A stretch of DNA of 44,978 bases from an uncultured Gammaproteobacteria bacterium (GCA_900315395.1 OMZC01000038.1:1-44978), one strand, 5' to 3'; shown: positions 23,883 to 32,969, counted from the stretch's first letter. Numbers and translations: made by a program. Notes: generated from the letters alone by a model not told the origin.

Positions 23883-25853
23883 ATGGATTATGGCACACAA
23901 CTAGTTGCCTTATGCGTAGTACTAGTAGTTACAATAGAATTTTTCCAATACAGACGAGTAAAGCTACTTTCAACCAAACTGTTTGAAGGCTTCCTTGGTC
24001 TGTCTATTTTCTGCATGGTATGTGATATTGGCTGTATTTATGCACTATCGCACCCTCAGTATTTCTCAATTCTAACCAACAGAATCATTCACCAATTCTA
24101 TTTTGCGTCTTTATCTGTAATGGCTTTCTACGTTTTTATCTATGTAGATTTACGTGGAAGAAAAGTCAAAAACTATTCAACCTTTGAATTTGGCTTAAGA
24201 TCACTCCCTTTAGCTCTTTCAATCTTAGGAATTTTATTTGGCGATATTAACTACAACGTCTCTATTAAAGGTTCATACTCTTACGGTACTTTAGTAAGCG
24301 TTGTTTATATCATGTCAGCTGTTTATTGCGTGATGTCAATTGCAGCTCTAGCTTATGCTGTTAAGAATAAGAACGTAGTGGTTAAGTATGACTTTGTATT
24401 CTGCTTTGCAGCATGGCTCTTTATCGCTATTTACCAGTACCTAGTTCCAACAGCTTCATTAGTAAGCTTAGCTATTGCGCTTATCGTGATGTTTATGTAC
24501 ATCTCTTTTGAAAACTCAAAAGAGAATGAGGATAAGGACATCCATTCATTACTGTCACGCAATGCTTTTGAGATGGTAATCAATGAGCTTTTCGGTGAGA
24601 ATAAGAATTTCTATGTGATCTGCTTTTCAATGCAGAATACCACTTCATTACGTTCAACCTATAGCTTATCAACTTGCCTAGATTGTATTGAAAAGTCAGT
24701 AAAATCAATTCCTGATTTTAATAACCGTAATATCTTTAGGATCTCAGAGTTTAGCTTTGGCTTTATCATCTTCTCAAAAGAGGAGTTAAATGACTGGAGC
24801 GCTCGCTATAAGGTTTCAGATAAGGCTCTGTTAATTGAGGACAGCTCAATTCAGCCTACCTACTTTGTAAGTGCCGTTGAGTGTCCTACTAGTGCAGATA
24901 GCACTGAGTCTCTATTCTCTTTAATGTCATTCTGTCAGTCTCACTATGAAGCTCAGAATGACCATTCAGTTTTAATTGTAGATAAAGAAATTGCTGATAA
25001 GAGAAACTACATCCTCTCTGTTGAAAGATTGATTCAAAGAGCTGTAGATGAAGATGGTTTCTATGTAGTTTATCAACCAATTATCAATACTAAGACTAAC
25101 CGCTGTGAGTCAGCTGAAGCTCTAGTAAGATTAAAGGACTCTAAGTCCTTTGGCTTTATCTCACCTGAGGTTTTTATTCCGGTAGCTGAGCGTCGAGGCC
25201 TAATCAGTAAGATTGGTGATCAGGTCTTCTCAAAAGTTTGCCAGTTCATTAAAGACAATAATGTTGAAAAGTTAGGCCTAAAATATATTGAGGTTAACCT
25301 CTCAGGTATTCAGATTGCTGATCCTAGCATTCCATTTAGATTACATCAGACCGTAAAGAGCTATGGTCTTGATCCTAAGATGATCAATCTTGAGGTGACA
25401 GAAACAGCTTTAGTACGTAGCGGTAAGATTGCTCTTGAGAACATGGAAAAGTTAAAGTCATTTGGCTATAAGTTCTCAATGGATGACTTTGGTACTGGTT
25501 ACTCAAATCTATCACAGGTGGCTGCTGTTAAGTATGATCTTGTGAAGATGGATAAGTCTTTAATTTGGCCTGCCTTTGAACCTAATAATGAGCAGGCTAG
25601 AACCATCATGCTAGCTTGTATTAAGATGTTCCACACCATGGGTATCTCAATTGTAGCTGAAGGTGTTGAGACTGCTGAGCAGGCAGAAGTCCTAGCTACT
25701 AACGGTGTTGAGTTCTTACAGGGCTATCACTACTCTAAACCTGTAAAAGAAGACAAGTTCTTAGACTTCGTTCAAGAGTTTAATAAAACCAGAATTGAAG
25801 ATGCAATAGAACCAGAAACTGATTCAGACAGCGCAGCTTATGCTGATCTTTAA
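23883..25853 (+). CDS. membrane EAL-domain cyclic-di-GMP phosphodiesterase with degenerate GGDEF
   Basis: The 656-aa protein starts with about seven membrane segments (residues 3-209). A GGDEF-like domain (about 222-375) follows, with the signature lost: the position reads FRISEFSFGFII. The EAL domain (about 390-640) keeps the catalytic set: EAL at 412-414, VNLSGIQ, LEVTETA, DDFGTGYSNL, KMDKSL, VAEGVE and the closing LQGYHYSKP. It should therefore hydrolyse c-di-GMP to pGpG at the membrane and may sense a signal through the membrane part. GGAG precedes the ATG by six bases. It is a single-gene unit ending in a hairpin. Confidence 0.92.
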   Translation: MDYGTQLVALCVVLVVTIEFFQYRRVKLLSTKLFEGFLGLSIFCMVCDIGCIYALSHPQYFSILTNRIIHQFYFASLSVMAFYVFIYVDLRGRKVKNYSTFEFGLRSLPLALSILGILFGDINYNVSIKGSYSYGTLVSVVYIMSAVYCVMSIAALAYAVKNKNVVVKYDFVFCFAAWLFIAIYQYLVPTASLVSLAIALIVMFMYISFENSKENEDKDIHSLLSRNAFEMVINELFGENKNFYVICFSMQNTTSLRSTYSLSTCLDCIEKSVKSIPDFNNRNIFRISEFSFGFIIFSKEELNDWSARYKVSDKALLIEDSSIQPTYFVSAVECPTSADSTESLFSLMSFCQSHYEAQNDHSVLIVDKEIADKRNYILSVERLIQRAVDEDGFYVVYQPIINTKTNRCESAEALVRLKDSKSFGFISPEVFIPVAERRGLISKIGDQVFSKVCQFIKDNNVEKLGLKYIEVNLSGIQIADPSIPFRLHQTVKSYGLDPKMINLEVTETALVRSGKIALENMEKLKSFGYKFSMDDFGTGYSNLSQVAAVKYDLVKMDKSLIWPAFEPNNEQARTIMLACIKMFHTMGISIVAEGVETAEQAEVLATNGVEFLQGYHYSKPVKEDKFLDFVQEFNKTRIEDAIEPETDSDSAAYADL

Positions 25854-25858
25854 TTAAC

Positions 25859-25889
25859 TTACTGCTTTGAATTAAGTTTAAAGCAGTAA
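25859..25889 (+). terminator. hairpin after the EAL gene
   Basis: TTACTGCTTT and AAAGCAGTAA form a perfect ten-pair stem with an 11-base loop, five bases after the stop. The following sequence is only partly T-rich (AGTTACTTTTC). Confidence 0.6.
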
Positions 25890-26175
25890 AGTTACTTTTC
25901 AAATAAAACTACCTTAAAGCCTAATACCATTAGACCTTCATAAACGTCCATAGGACGTTGTCATTTCAGTTTTCATAAACTTCATAAGATTATCTTCCCA
26001 TGACCGTGTAACTGTGTTTTACAGTTGCTGATGCTAGTATTTGCGCATAATAGTATTGATTGAATACTTCTGCGCCAGTTACTCGGCCACTATGCGCCAC
26101 ATACGCGGTCACATAAGTTCTATTTTATGAAGAGTAGGTGGGTAAGATGAAAGTGTTTGGATATGATTTTAAGAT

Positions 26176-26211
26176 CAAAAAGGAGAGGTCCATAAGGTTG
26201 CCTCTCCTTTT
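26176..26211 (-). terminator. intrinsic terminator of pyrBI
   Basis: Read on the minus strand, AAAAGGAGAGG pairs perfectly with CCTCTCCTTTT (11 pairs, 12-base loop) and ends in five T. It lies 26 bases past the pyrI stop. Confidence 0.8.
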
Positions 26212-26236
26212 AGATTCAGTTCTTAACTGAACCTAA

Positions 26237-26737
26237 TTATTTAACTTCTAGTCCGTTGTACTCTAATACAACTTCACGCTCAAATACTCTTTCACAGTAT
26301 CTGCACTTCATGAATACTTTGCCGTTTTCAGTTGAAATCTTAAAACGAGCATTAGCATCTCTTTCATCATTAGTAATGCAGTTGCTGTTAGGGCACTTGA
26401 AGACACCTACAGTCTCTAAAGGTAATCTTAGCTTGTATTTATCTACAACCTTAAAATCCTTGATCTGGTTAATGGTTGCATTAGGAGCTAATACAGCGAT
26501 CTGCTCAGTTTGAGCTGGTGAGAAGACAACATCAGAAATCTTGATGATATCTTTCTTGCCTAAGTTACCAGAACGTAAGTTGAAGCCTACGGTTAGCTGA
26601 TTGTTCTTGCTTAAGAACTTGAACATACGAATGATGTTGATTGCCTGACCTGGAGCGATATGATCGATCACGGTACCGTTAGCAATAGCCTCAACAAGGA
26701 GCTTTGATTTGTTGTTTTCTACATGAGCGTCTGACAT
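26237..26737 (-). CDS. pyrI: aspartate carbamoyltransferase regulatory chain
   Basis: The 166-aa protein is PyrI, the allosteric subunit that binds CTP/ATP and tunes aspartate transcarbamoylase. The N-terminal nucleotide-binding domain has VEAIANGTVIDHIAPGQAINIIRMF. The C-terminal zinc domain has FKCPNSNCITN and MKCRYCERVF, giving the four structural cysteines (C-x4-C, C-x2-C). It is a little longer than the E. coli chain (153 aa). Its ATG follows the pyrB stop by one base, and its AAGGAG ribosome site lies inside the last pyrB codons, so the two chains are made together. Confidence 0.96.
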   Translation of the reverse strand: MSDAHVENNKSKLLVEAIANGTVIDHIAPGQAINIIRMFKFLSKNNQLTVGFNLRSGNLGKKDIIKISDVVFSPAQTEQIAVLAPNATINQIKDFKVVDKYKLRLPLETVGVFKCPNSNCITNDERDANARFKISTENGKVFMKCRYCERVFEREVVLEYNGLEVK

Positions 26738-26738
26738 C

Positions 26739-27662
26739 TTAAATCTCCTTGTTTAATACTAATGAAAGGATAGCTTCACGTGCATATACGCCGTTTGCAG
26801 CCTGCTTGAAGTAGTAAGCATATGGGGTATTGTCAACTTCTGGGGTGATCTCATCGATTCTTGGAAGAGGATGTAAGATCTTCATGTTCTCTTTAGCATC
26901 AGCTAAAACTTCAGGAGTTAAGATGAACTTTGATTTTAAGTGCTGATACTCAGTTTCATCAAAACGCTCTTTCTGAACACGAGTCATGTACAGAATGTCG
27001 ATCTCAGGCATAACCTCTTCTAATGAATTGTGGATTGAGAAGGTAATACCACGCTTGGTTAAATCATCAAGAATGTACTGAGGCATTGCTAATGACTCAG
27101 GTGAAACTAAGTAAATTCTTGCGTTATACAGTGATAAAGCTTCAGCTAATGAGTGAACGGTACGACCGTACTTTAAGTCACCAACGAAGGCAATAGAGAT
27201 ATCCTCTAAACGGCCTTGTGTTTCTTTGATGGTGAATAAATCTAACATGGTCTGTGAAGGGTGCTGATTTGAACCGTCACCTGCGTTGATTACAGGTACA
27301 GGTGAAATATCAGCAGCTAATCTTGCAGCACCTTCTTTGTTGTGGCGGATTACTAGGGCATCAGTATATGAGGTGATGATCCTCATTGAGTCCATAAAGG
27401 TCTCGCCTTTCTTACCTAAAGAGGTGTTAGTAGCATCAGAGAAACCGATTACTCTACCACCTAAGCGCTGAATAGCAGTTTCAAAAGAAAGTCTAGTACG
27501 TGTTGAACCTTCAAAGAAGGTTACACCGATTAACTTGTCTTTTAATAAATCGTTACGTGGATGTGCTTTTAATTCAAATGCAGTTTTCAGAATTAGTTCA
27601 ATGTGATCTTTTGAAAACTCTGAGATTGAGATGATATCTTTTTGGAAAAGTGGATTGGTCAT
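26739..27662 (-). CDS. pyrB: aspartate carbamoyltransferase catalytic chain
   Basis: PyrB joins carbamoyl phosphate to aspartate in the first committed step of pyrimidine synthesis. The carbamoyl-phosphate motif STRTR is at residues 53-57, HPSQ at 134-137, and HPLPR follows near 265. The frame remains open upstream to 27764, but that start lies on the promoter -10 box. The ATG at 27662 ([10 protein letters not shown]) has AAGGG before it and gives 307 aa, near the 311 of E. coli. Together with PyrI it would form the c6r6 holoenzyme. Confidence 0.97.
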   Translation of the reverse strand: MTNPLFQKDIISISEFSKDHIELILKTAFELKAHPRNDLLKDKLIGVTFFEGSTRTRLSFETAIQRLGGRVIGFSDATNTSLGKKGETFMDSMRIITSYTDALVIRHNKEGAARLAADISPVPVINAGDGSNQHPSQTMLDLFTIKETQGRLEDISIAFVGDLKYGRTVHSLAEALSLYNARIYLVSPESLAMPQYILDDLTKRGITFSIHNSLEEVMPEIDILYMTRVQKERFDETEYQHLKSKFILTPEVLADAKENMKILHPLPRIDEITPEVDNTPYAYYFKQAANGVYAREAILSLVLNKEI

Positions 27663-27711
27663 TTTTTGTCCCTTACACTGAGTGAAATCCAGTAAGAACG
27701 GGGACGCATTC

Positions 27712-27761
27712 GCTTTCAGGAGCGGTTGCGTTTTTTCGCTGTTCCTGAAAGCTACATTATA
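27712..27761 (-). promoter_or_regulatory. pyrBI promoter -10 and leader hairpin
   Basis: On the minus strand TATAAT lies at 27761-27756. Just after it GCTTTCAGGA (27752-27743) and TCCTGAAAGC (27721-27712) form a perfect ten-pair stem with a weak inner GCG/CGC stem. No T run follows, so it is not a classical attenuator like that of E. coli pyrBI. It may protect the 5' end or act in start-site control. Confidence 0.5.
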
Positions 27762-27805
27762 CACTAGTTAAAAGAGATTTTTAGATATGAAAAAAATTAA
27801 ATTTT

Positions 27806-28906
27806 TTACTCAAGCTTATGTCTGAATAGATATGAAGCCATTGATAGAGTAACAATTCCCACCATGATTAAAGGTATGATTTTATCGGTCAAATCAAAGA
27901 TAGATCTGCCTTGTAAGTAGAGCTGCCACATGGAGTTAATTCCATAGTATACAGGGTTACAGTAAGCTACAGCTTTAAACCAGTAAGGCATTCCGTCAAC
28001 TGCAGTAATCAAACCTGAGGACATGATTAACACAAGACATAGTGAGAATCCTGCAACAAGTGACTGCATGGTCGTTTTACTCAAGGTAGAGATAGCAAGA
28101 CCAATTCCCACAATAGCAAAAGCAAAGATGGTAATTAAAGTAAAGATAGCAAAGATATTGCCTCGCATTGGTATTTCAAAGTAAAAGCGACAGATAGCAA
28201 TCAGGATAAATGATTGGATAAAAGCAATCACAATAGGAGGTATGGCTTTACCAATTAGCATTTCAAAAGGTCTTGCTGGTGTCATGATCATCATGTCATA
28301 AGATCCTTCTTCTTTCTCTCTTGAAACACTTAATGAGGAGAGTAACAGTACCTGAATTACAGATAAAGCTAAGGTCATACCAATTAAGATGGTATAACGG
28401 GTGTAGTTATTCTCATTAAATAAAAAGCGTGAGTTGATGCTCAGTGAGTTCTTTGCGTAAAGACGATTGTTAATATTCTCAATGATAGAGGTGACATAAC
28501 CTGAGGCCGTATTAGCAGAGGCTGTATTTCGTGCATCAAGAATAATATTAGCCTGAAGGGTATTCTTAAAGTTTGAGTCTATAAAAATACCAATAAGACT
28601 CTTTTGTGAATCTACACTCTTTCTTAAACAGTCCATGGTGTGGCACTTTTCAATGAGCTTGAATTTTGGAGTTTTTAAAAGCTCCTGTTCAATCTCATAA
28701 CTTACACTGTCATTGCTTTGGTTATAGATTGCATAAGGTACATTCTCTAAATGATATGATGCACCATAACCAAAGATAATACACTGCACGATGATAGGGG
28801 CAAAAAGTACGGCACGTGACTTTTTGTCCATTAGAATAGTTAAAATCTCTTTTTTAATTAAAGCTAAAATTCTTAGCAAAGATTTTCTAATTAAAGTTCT
28901 CATCAT
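27806..28906 (-). CDS. ybhR: ABC-2 type efflux permease, YbhR-like
   Basis: This 366-aa permease has an N-terminal membrane segment (SRAVLFAPIIVQCIIFGYGA), a large extracytoplasmic domain to about residue 170, and five more membrane segments including SREKEEGSYDMMIMTPARPFEMLIGKAIPP, the ABC2 signature. Gene order matches E. coli cecR-ybhG-ybhF-ybhS-ybhR, where it is the last gene. It likely pairs with the adjacent YbhS-like permease. Its ATG overlaps the ybhS stop (ATGA-type overlap). In E. coli the system exports drugs and cations; the substrate here is unknown. Confidence 0.85.
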   Translation of the reverse strand: MMRTLIRKSLLRILALIKKEILTILMDKKSRAVLFAPIIVQCIIFGYGASYHLENVPYAIYNQSNDSVSYEIEQELLKTPKFKLIEKCHTMDCLRKSVDSQKSLIGIFIDSNFKNTLQANIILDARNTASANTASGYVTSIIENINNRLYAKNSLSINSRFLFNENNYTRYTILIGMTLALSVIQVLLLSSLSVSREKEEGSYDMMIMTPARPFEMLIGKAIPPIVIAFIQSFILIAICRFYFEIPMRGNIFAIFTLITIFAFAIVGIGLAISTLSKTTMQSLVAGFSLCLVLIMSSGLITAVDGMPYWFKAVAYCNPVYYGINSMWQLYLQGRSIFDLTDKIIPLIMVGIVTLSMASYLFRHKLE

Positions 28907-30000
28907 TTGCTGTCCTTTTTAACTTGTCTTACGGTGAGGGTGAAAAACAGCGCACACCAGAATAACTGAATAAAGAAGTTAGCAATTAAAAACAGCTCAT
29001 TACCACCAGAGAGCATGTTAATTCTCATGGCTTTAACCTCATAGGTAGGAGGAATAATCGTACCTATAACACGGATAAATGGTTGTACAGCACGTAGGTC
29101 AAAGATAAGACCTGACAACATCACTGTAGGTAGGAAACCTATGATCACAGCTAGCTGAGCTGCGGTGAACTGATTCTTCATGAAAGAGGAGATAAGCACA
29201 CCTAAGCAGATCATCTCTAGAACATATACAGATAAGCTTAAAACTAAGCCTATGATACTGCCTCGAATTGGAATGTCATATAAAAGCTCACCCATACCCA
29301 GGATGATGAACATCGACCAAATTGCCATAATGTAATAGACAATGACTTTAGAGAGCACAATCTCAAAAGCTGAAGCATTAGTAGCAGCTAATGACTCAAT
29401 CGTTTTTCTATCCCATTCACGAGCAATGACAAAGCCACCTAAAAAGATACTGATTAAAGTAATGATACTTACGTATTGTCCTGACATTAAGAACCAAACA
29501 GATTCATTAGATTCATTAAACCAGTTGCGGGTATTAACTGTAATCCTTGAGCTTTTGGTATTACTTAATTTTGAAACAGCACTTTGGATGGTTGATTTTA
29601 TGTAAATCTCAGAGATGGATGAGAGCTGAGCTTCCACACCATTTAAATAGAGCATAAGCTCACCATTGCCTTTTTGCACACGATTAGGCAAATCATTTGG
29701 TAAGTACAAAAGGGCTTTTACTTTATTATCAGCAAATAACTGCTGGGCCTTAGCAAAGCTTTTTTCTACTGTAACCTCATAATATGGAGATCCTATAAAC
29801 TCATCAGTAATGGCTCTTTCAAGAGCGCTTTCATAATATGTACTGATACACAGCTTTACAGGTTTTACTTCCATTCTTACAGCACTACCGTAGATAACTA
29901 CTAGAAGCATTGGCAGTAAGAAAGCTAATACAAACACAGATTTGTCTTTTAAGATCTGTTTGAACTCTTTTTCCAGAAGAATTGGTAGATATCTGAACAT
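28903..30000 (-). CDS. ybhS: ABC-2 type efflux permease, YbhS-like
   Basis: The 365-aa permease starts FRYLPILLEKEFKQILKDKSVFVLAFLLPMLLVVIYG, typical of YbhS, then has a periplasmic domain and membrane segments around the ABC2 motif AREWDRKTIESLAATNASAFEIVLSKV. An ATG at 30006 is also in frame, but AAGGAG sits one base from it and seven bases from the ATG at 30000, so 30000 is preferred. It is translated right after the ATPase gene; the ribosome site overlaps that gene's stop. Confidence 0.87.
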   Translation of the reverse strand: MFRYLPILLEKEFKQILKDKSVFVLAFLLPMLLVVIYGSAVRMEVKPVKLCISTYYESALERAITDEFIGSPYYEVTVEKSFAKAQQLFADNKVKALLYLPNDLPNRVQKGNGELMLYLNGVEAQLSSISEIYIKSTIQSAVSKLSNTKSSRITVNTRNWFNESNESVWFLMSGQYVSIITLISIFLGGFVIAREWDRKTIESLAATNASAFEIVLSKVIVYYIMAIWSMFIILGMGELLYDIPIRGSIIGLVLSLSVYVLEMICLGVLISSFMKNQFTAAQLAVIIGFLPTVMLSGLIFDLRAVQPFIRVIGTIIPPTYEVKAMRINMLSGGNELFLIANFFIQLFWCALFFTLTVRQVKKDSK

Positions 30001-30012
30001 ACTCATTCTCCT

Positions 30013-31803
30013 TTATGCCTTTTGAGCTCTAAACTTATGAACAAGCTCCACAAAGGCCTGTTCAATACTAATCCTGTGACCGTCTTTAATGCAGATCTTG
30101 TCAGGAGCACCTAAAACTAAGATCTTGCCCTGATCCTGAATTAAAAAGTTATCACAGTACTCAGACTCTTCCATAAAGTGGGTTGTTACAATCACACAGG
30201 TTCCACTTGAAGCTAAAGCGCTCACCCTGTCCCAGAAAACACGGCGTGCTACAGGATCAGCTCCAGAGGTTGCCTCATCTAAAAAGAGAATTTTAGGTTT
30301 ATGAATTAGAGCACAAGCCATTGAGAGCTGACGCTGTAAACCAAAGGGCAGATCCTCACTTTGAATATCTTTGTATTTACGTAATGAAAACTCATCTAAA
30401 AGTTCTTCAATACGAGCTTTTAGTGGTTTGACATCAAGTCCGTAACTCAATCCAAAGTACTCTAAATTCTGATAGACATTAAGCTTTCTGTACAAAGAGA
30501 ACTTCTGCGATACATAGCCAATAGTCGCTCTAGCATCATCTTTGGCTTTTTTAAGATCAAAACCGTTTACAGTTACATTACCAGAGGTTGGTTTTAACAA
30601 ACCGCAGATCATTCTAAAGGTGGTGGTTTTACCAGCACCATTTGGACCTAATAATCCAAAGATCTCACCTTTGTGCACATTAAAGCTTGATTGATGTACT
30701 GCTGTAAAATTACCAAATTTCTTTTTAATCTTTTCAACAGAAACTACAGGTGTGCCAGTGTCATATGGAGTGACCTTAAGTGGGGTATAAGCTGTGGAAA
30801 CATTATCTTTACCAGTATTAGCACCATCTTTATTAAGCTTATTCAAATAGCTCTGATAGATATATGCATCCTCAAGGATAGGTTCTCTTTTATTTACTGT
30901 AACCTCAATGCCTAAATTGTCTTTTAAAAAGTTATGGATTAGTGTTTCACAGTCTGTATCTTTAGTAACAACATCGATTTTACTTAAACGAGGGCAGACA
31001 TCTACAAGAGGGGAGGCTTTATAGCAACGCTCTGAGATGGACATTACCTCACGTACTGTTTTCTGATAATTAAGCTCTCCTAACTCAACGCTGTAGGTCC
31101 TGCCTTCCATCTTGTGTGAGATATCAGAAGGTTTTCCTTGCAATACGACTTTTGCATCATTCATCATTAACGTGATGTCAGCTTTGGCAGCCTCCTCAAG
31201 ATAGGCTGTAGAAAAGATGCAATAAGCCTGAGCCTTATTGATATAGTCATAGATAATGTCCCATAGCTCCTGACGGGATACAGGATCAACACCAACTGTA
31301 GGCTCATCTAAAATTAGAATTCTTGGTTTTGAAGCAATAGCACAGGTAAGACCTAGTTTTTGCTTCATACCGCCTGATAGAGCATCAGCTTCACGATCTT
31401 TAAACTGTAAAAGATTGACCTTTTTTAATAAATCTAAAAGATAATCCTCATTCTCTTTTAGATTTAGTCCTTTTAATCCTGAAAAGATCCTTAGATTATC
31501 TAAGACACTAAGTTCTCCATAAAGACCTAGTGTCTGCGACATATAGCCGATTTCTTTAGTGAAATTCTCATTGTTATTGTCAGGCTTTAAGTTATCTAGA
31601 AGGACTTCACCACTATCTGCTCTTACAACACCTGAGAGCAGTTTTAAAAGCGTAGATTTACCAGCACCGTCAGGTCCTGTAAGACAAATAAAGTGATTAG
31701 ATGCTGCAATATCCAGTGAAAAATCACTATAGACATTCACATCTTTCTTACCTTTGACCTTATAGGCTTTATAAAGAGAGATAATCTTAATAATGCTGTT
31801 CAT
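30013..31803 (-). CDS. ybhF: ABC efflux ATPase with two nucleotide-binding domains, YbhF-like
   Basis: The 596-aa protein fuses two ABC ATPases. NBD1 has Walker A GPDGAGKST, signature LSGGMKQKLG and Walker B ILILDEPTVGVDP, but its switch loop reads STAYLEE, lacking the usual His. NBD2 has GPNGAGKTT, a degenerate signature (LPFGLQRQLS), LFLDEATSGADP and an intact TTHFMEE switch. A linker of about 60 residues joins the halves. E. coli YbhF has the same two-domain build at 578 aa. It should power YbhS/YbhR and may also serve the permease encoded at 34976, which has no ATPase nearby. Confidence 0.9.
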   Translation of the reverse strand: MNSIIKIISLYKAYKVKGKKDVNVYSDFSLDIAASNHFICLTGPDGAGKSTLLKLLSGVVRADSGEVLLDNLKPDNNNENFTKEIGYMSQTLGLYGELSVLDNLRIFSGLKGLNLKENEDYLLDLLKKVNLLQFKDREADALSGGMKQKLGLTCAIASKPRILILDEPTVGVDPVSRQELWDIIYDYINKAQAYCIFSTAYLEEAAKADITLMMNDAKVVLQGKPSDISHKMEGRTYSVELGELNYQKTVREVMSISERCYKASPLVDVCPRLSKIDVVTKDTDCETLIHNFLKDNLGIEVTVNKREPILEDAYIYQSYLNKLNKDGANTGKDNVSTAYTPLKVTPYDTGTPVVSVEKIKKKFGNFTAVHQSSFNVHKGEIFGLLGPNGAGKTTTFRMICGLLKPTSGNVTVNGFDLKKAKDDARATIGYVSQKFSLYRKLNVYQNLEYFGLSYGLDVKPLKARIEELLDEFSLRKYKDIQSEDLPFGLQRQLSMACALIHKPKILFLDEATSGADPVARRVFWDRVSALASSGTCVIVTTHFMEESEYCDNFLIQDQGKILVLGAPDKICIKDGHRISIEQAFVELVHKFRAQKA

Positions 31804-31991
31804 TTTGCTCTTATCACTACTTTACATTGAAACCAGTACTGTCAGTTACATACGCAGGCAATAACTTGTTCTGGCAATAACTTACTCAGACAATGACTTA
31901 CTCAGGTAATTACTTAGATCTGTATCTATCGCACATGTATCAGCCTGCACATGTGTCTTTCTTACAGATTGCTTATTCTTACCAAAGACTT
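31804..31991 (-). other. 188-bp spacer inside the efflux operon
   Basis: The gap between the membrane fusion protein and ATPase genes is unusually long for an operon. It holds the 16-bp tandem repeat listed separately and two GCACATGT copies (31931 and 31947). It may contain an internal promoter or an RNA processing site. Confidence 0.4.
31857..31920. repeat. 16-bp degenerate tandem repeat, four copies
   Basis: Units at 31857, 31873, 31889 and 31905 share the pattern (G/A)CAATAACTT followed by ACTCA-like bases: GGCAATAACTTGTTCT, GGCAATAACTTACTCA, GACAATGACTTACTCA, GGTAATTACTTAGATC. They are non-coding. Confidence 0.8.
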
Positions 31992-32969
31992 TTACTCTTT
32001 TGTAAAATCAACAGTGACACTCTGACCTAAGCGCAAGTTGTTATTAGGATCATTAGTATCTACTCTTACCTCATATACAAGATCAGGTCTTAAGTCCTCT
32101 GTCTGTACAGTCTTAGGAGTGAACATTGCTGTATCACTGATATAAGCTACTGTGCCTTCAATCTTATTGTCATCAACACCACTGATATAAGCTTTAGCGC
32201 CTATCTTTACTAAAGGTAACTGCTTTTCGGTTAGATAAATGCGTACTCTCTTTTTATCAATTACTGATAACTCAAAGACAGTGCTTTGAGGAGAAGCCAT
32301 ATCACCTAATTCACTCTTTCTAGTGCGGATGACACCATCAAAAGGAGCTTTAATGACGCTTTGCTCGTCTTTTTGGTAATTTAAGTAATTAACCTGAGCT
32401 ACAGTGCTGTCATATTGAGCCTGAGCCTTTTCAATGTCCTCAACTCGATAGCCTTTTAGCATTTGCTTGTATTTAGCTGATGCTTCATCTAATTGAGCTT
32501 TAATCTGAGTCATAGAGTAAAAGGCATTATCTTTTTCCTGAGCAGAAACACTTCTTGCTTTATACAGTTTCTGATAACGCTCGTTAGTGACTGTGGCTAA
32601 CTTTAAGTTATCCTCAAGTCTTTGTACATTAGCGCCTGCCTGTTTAATATCCTCAGTTCTATAACCTCGAACCATCTCATCTAATGAAGCTTTAGCCTGA
32701 CGCATTAGGGCTTCATTGATCTGTATCTGATAGTTAAGATCTTTAGTATCAAGAACTGCTAGAACATCACCTTGTTTAACTCTCTGACCTTCATCAAAGT
32801 TTAATTTGATGATGCGTCCTGATCTTTCAAAAGAGAGTGAGCTTTGTCTGATGTCAACATTGCCATAAGCTTTTGTAAGCTCAACAGATCCCTGATATTT
32901 TGAATACATGATGCCTGCACAAACGGCAGCAGTTAGGACAAAAAAAGCAACAATAATCTTCTTATTCAT
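31992..32969 (-). CDS. ybhG: HlyD-type membrane fusion protein, YbhG-like
   Basis: The 325-aa protein has an N-terminal membrane anchor (IIVAFFVLTAAVCAGIMYS), a biotinyl-lipoyl half (GRIIKLNFDEGQRVKQGDVLAVLDTKDL), a long alpha hairpin (about 75-195) and the second half (VIKAPFDGVIRTRKSELGDMASPQSTVFEL). It bridges the inner-membrane ABC complex to an outer-membrane channel in the periplasm. Within the hairpin ‘GYRTEDIKQA’ and ‘GYRVEDIEKA’ form an internal duplication. It overlaps the end of the TetR gene by eight bases, so the two are co-translated, as in E. coli cecR-ybhG. Confidence 0.9.
   Translation of the reverse strand: MNKKIIVAFFVLTAAVCAGIMYSKYQGSVELTKAYGNVDIRQSSLSFERSGRIIKLNFDEGQRVKQGDVLAVLDTKDLNYQIQINEALMRQAKASLDEMVRGYRTEDIKQAGANVQRLEDNLKLATVTNERYQKLYKARSVSAQEKDNAFYSMTQIKAQLDEASAKYKQMLKGYRVEDIEKAQAQYDSTVAQVNYLNYQKDEQSVIKAPFDGVIRTRKSELGDMASPQSTVFELSVIDKKRVRIYLTEKQLPLVKIGAKAYISGVDDNKIEGTVAYISDTAMFTPKTVQTEDLRPDLVYEVRVDTNDPNNNLRLGQSVTVDFTKE

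Larger units (their letters stand above)
25854..26236. other. 383-bp gap with several hairpins between convergent genes
   Basis: Besides the two terminators listed separately, AACGTCC-ATA-GGACGTT (25943-25959) is a perfect seven-pair hairpin. TTCATAAAC occurs at about 25938 and 25975. CTGCGCCAGTTACTCGGCC and ATGCGCCACATACGCGG (about 26069-26112) form a GC-richer patch unlike its surroundings. No reading frame is convincing. Confidence 0.35.

Noticed and set aside
27663-27764. N-terminal extension or leader peptide of pyrB (open frame upstream of ATG 27662)
   Set aside because: Its GTG start lies on the promoter -10 box and it has no ribosome site; it is in frame with pyrB only by chance.
31857-31920. 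CRISPR-like array
   Set aside because: The units are 16 bp, contiguous and degenerate, with no spacers and no cas genes in the window.
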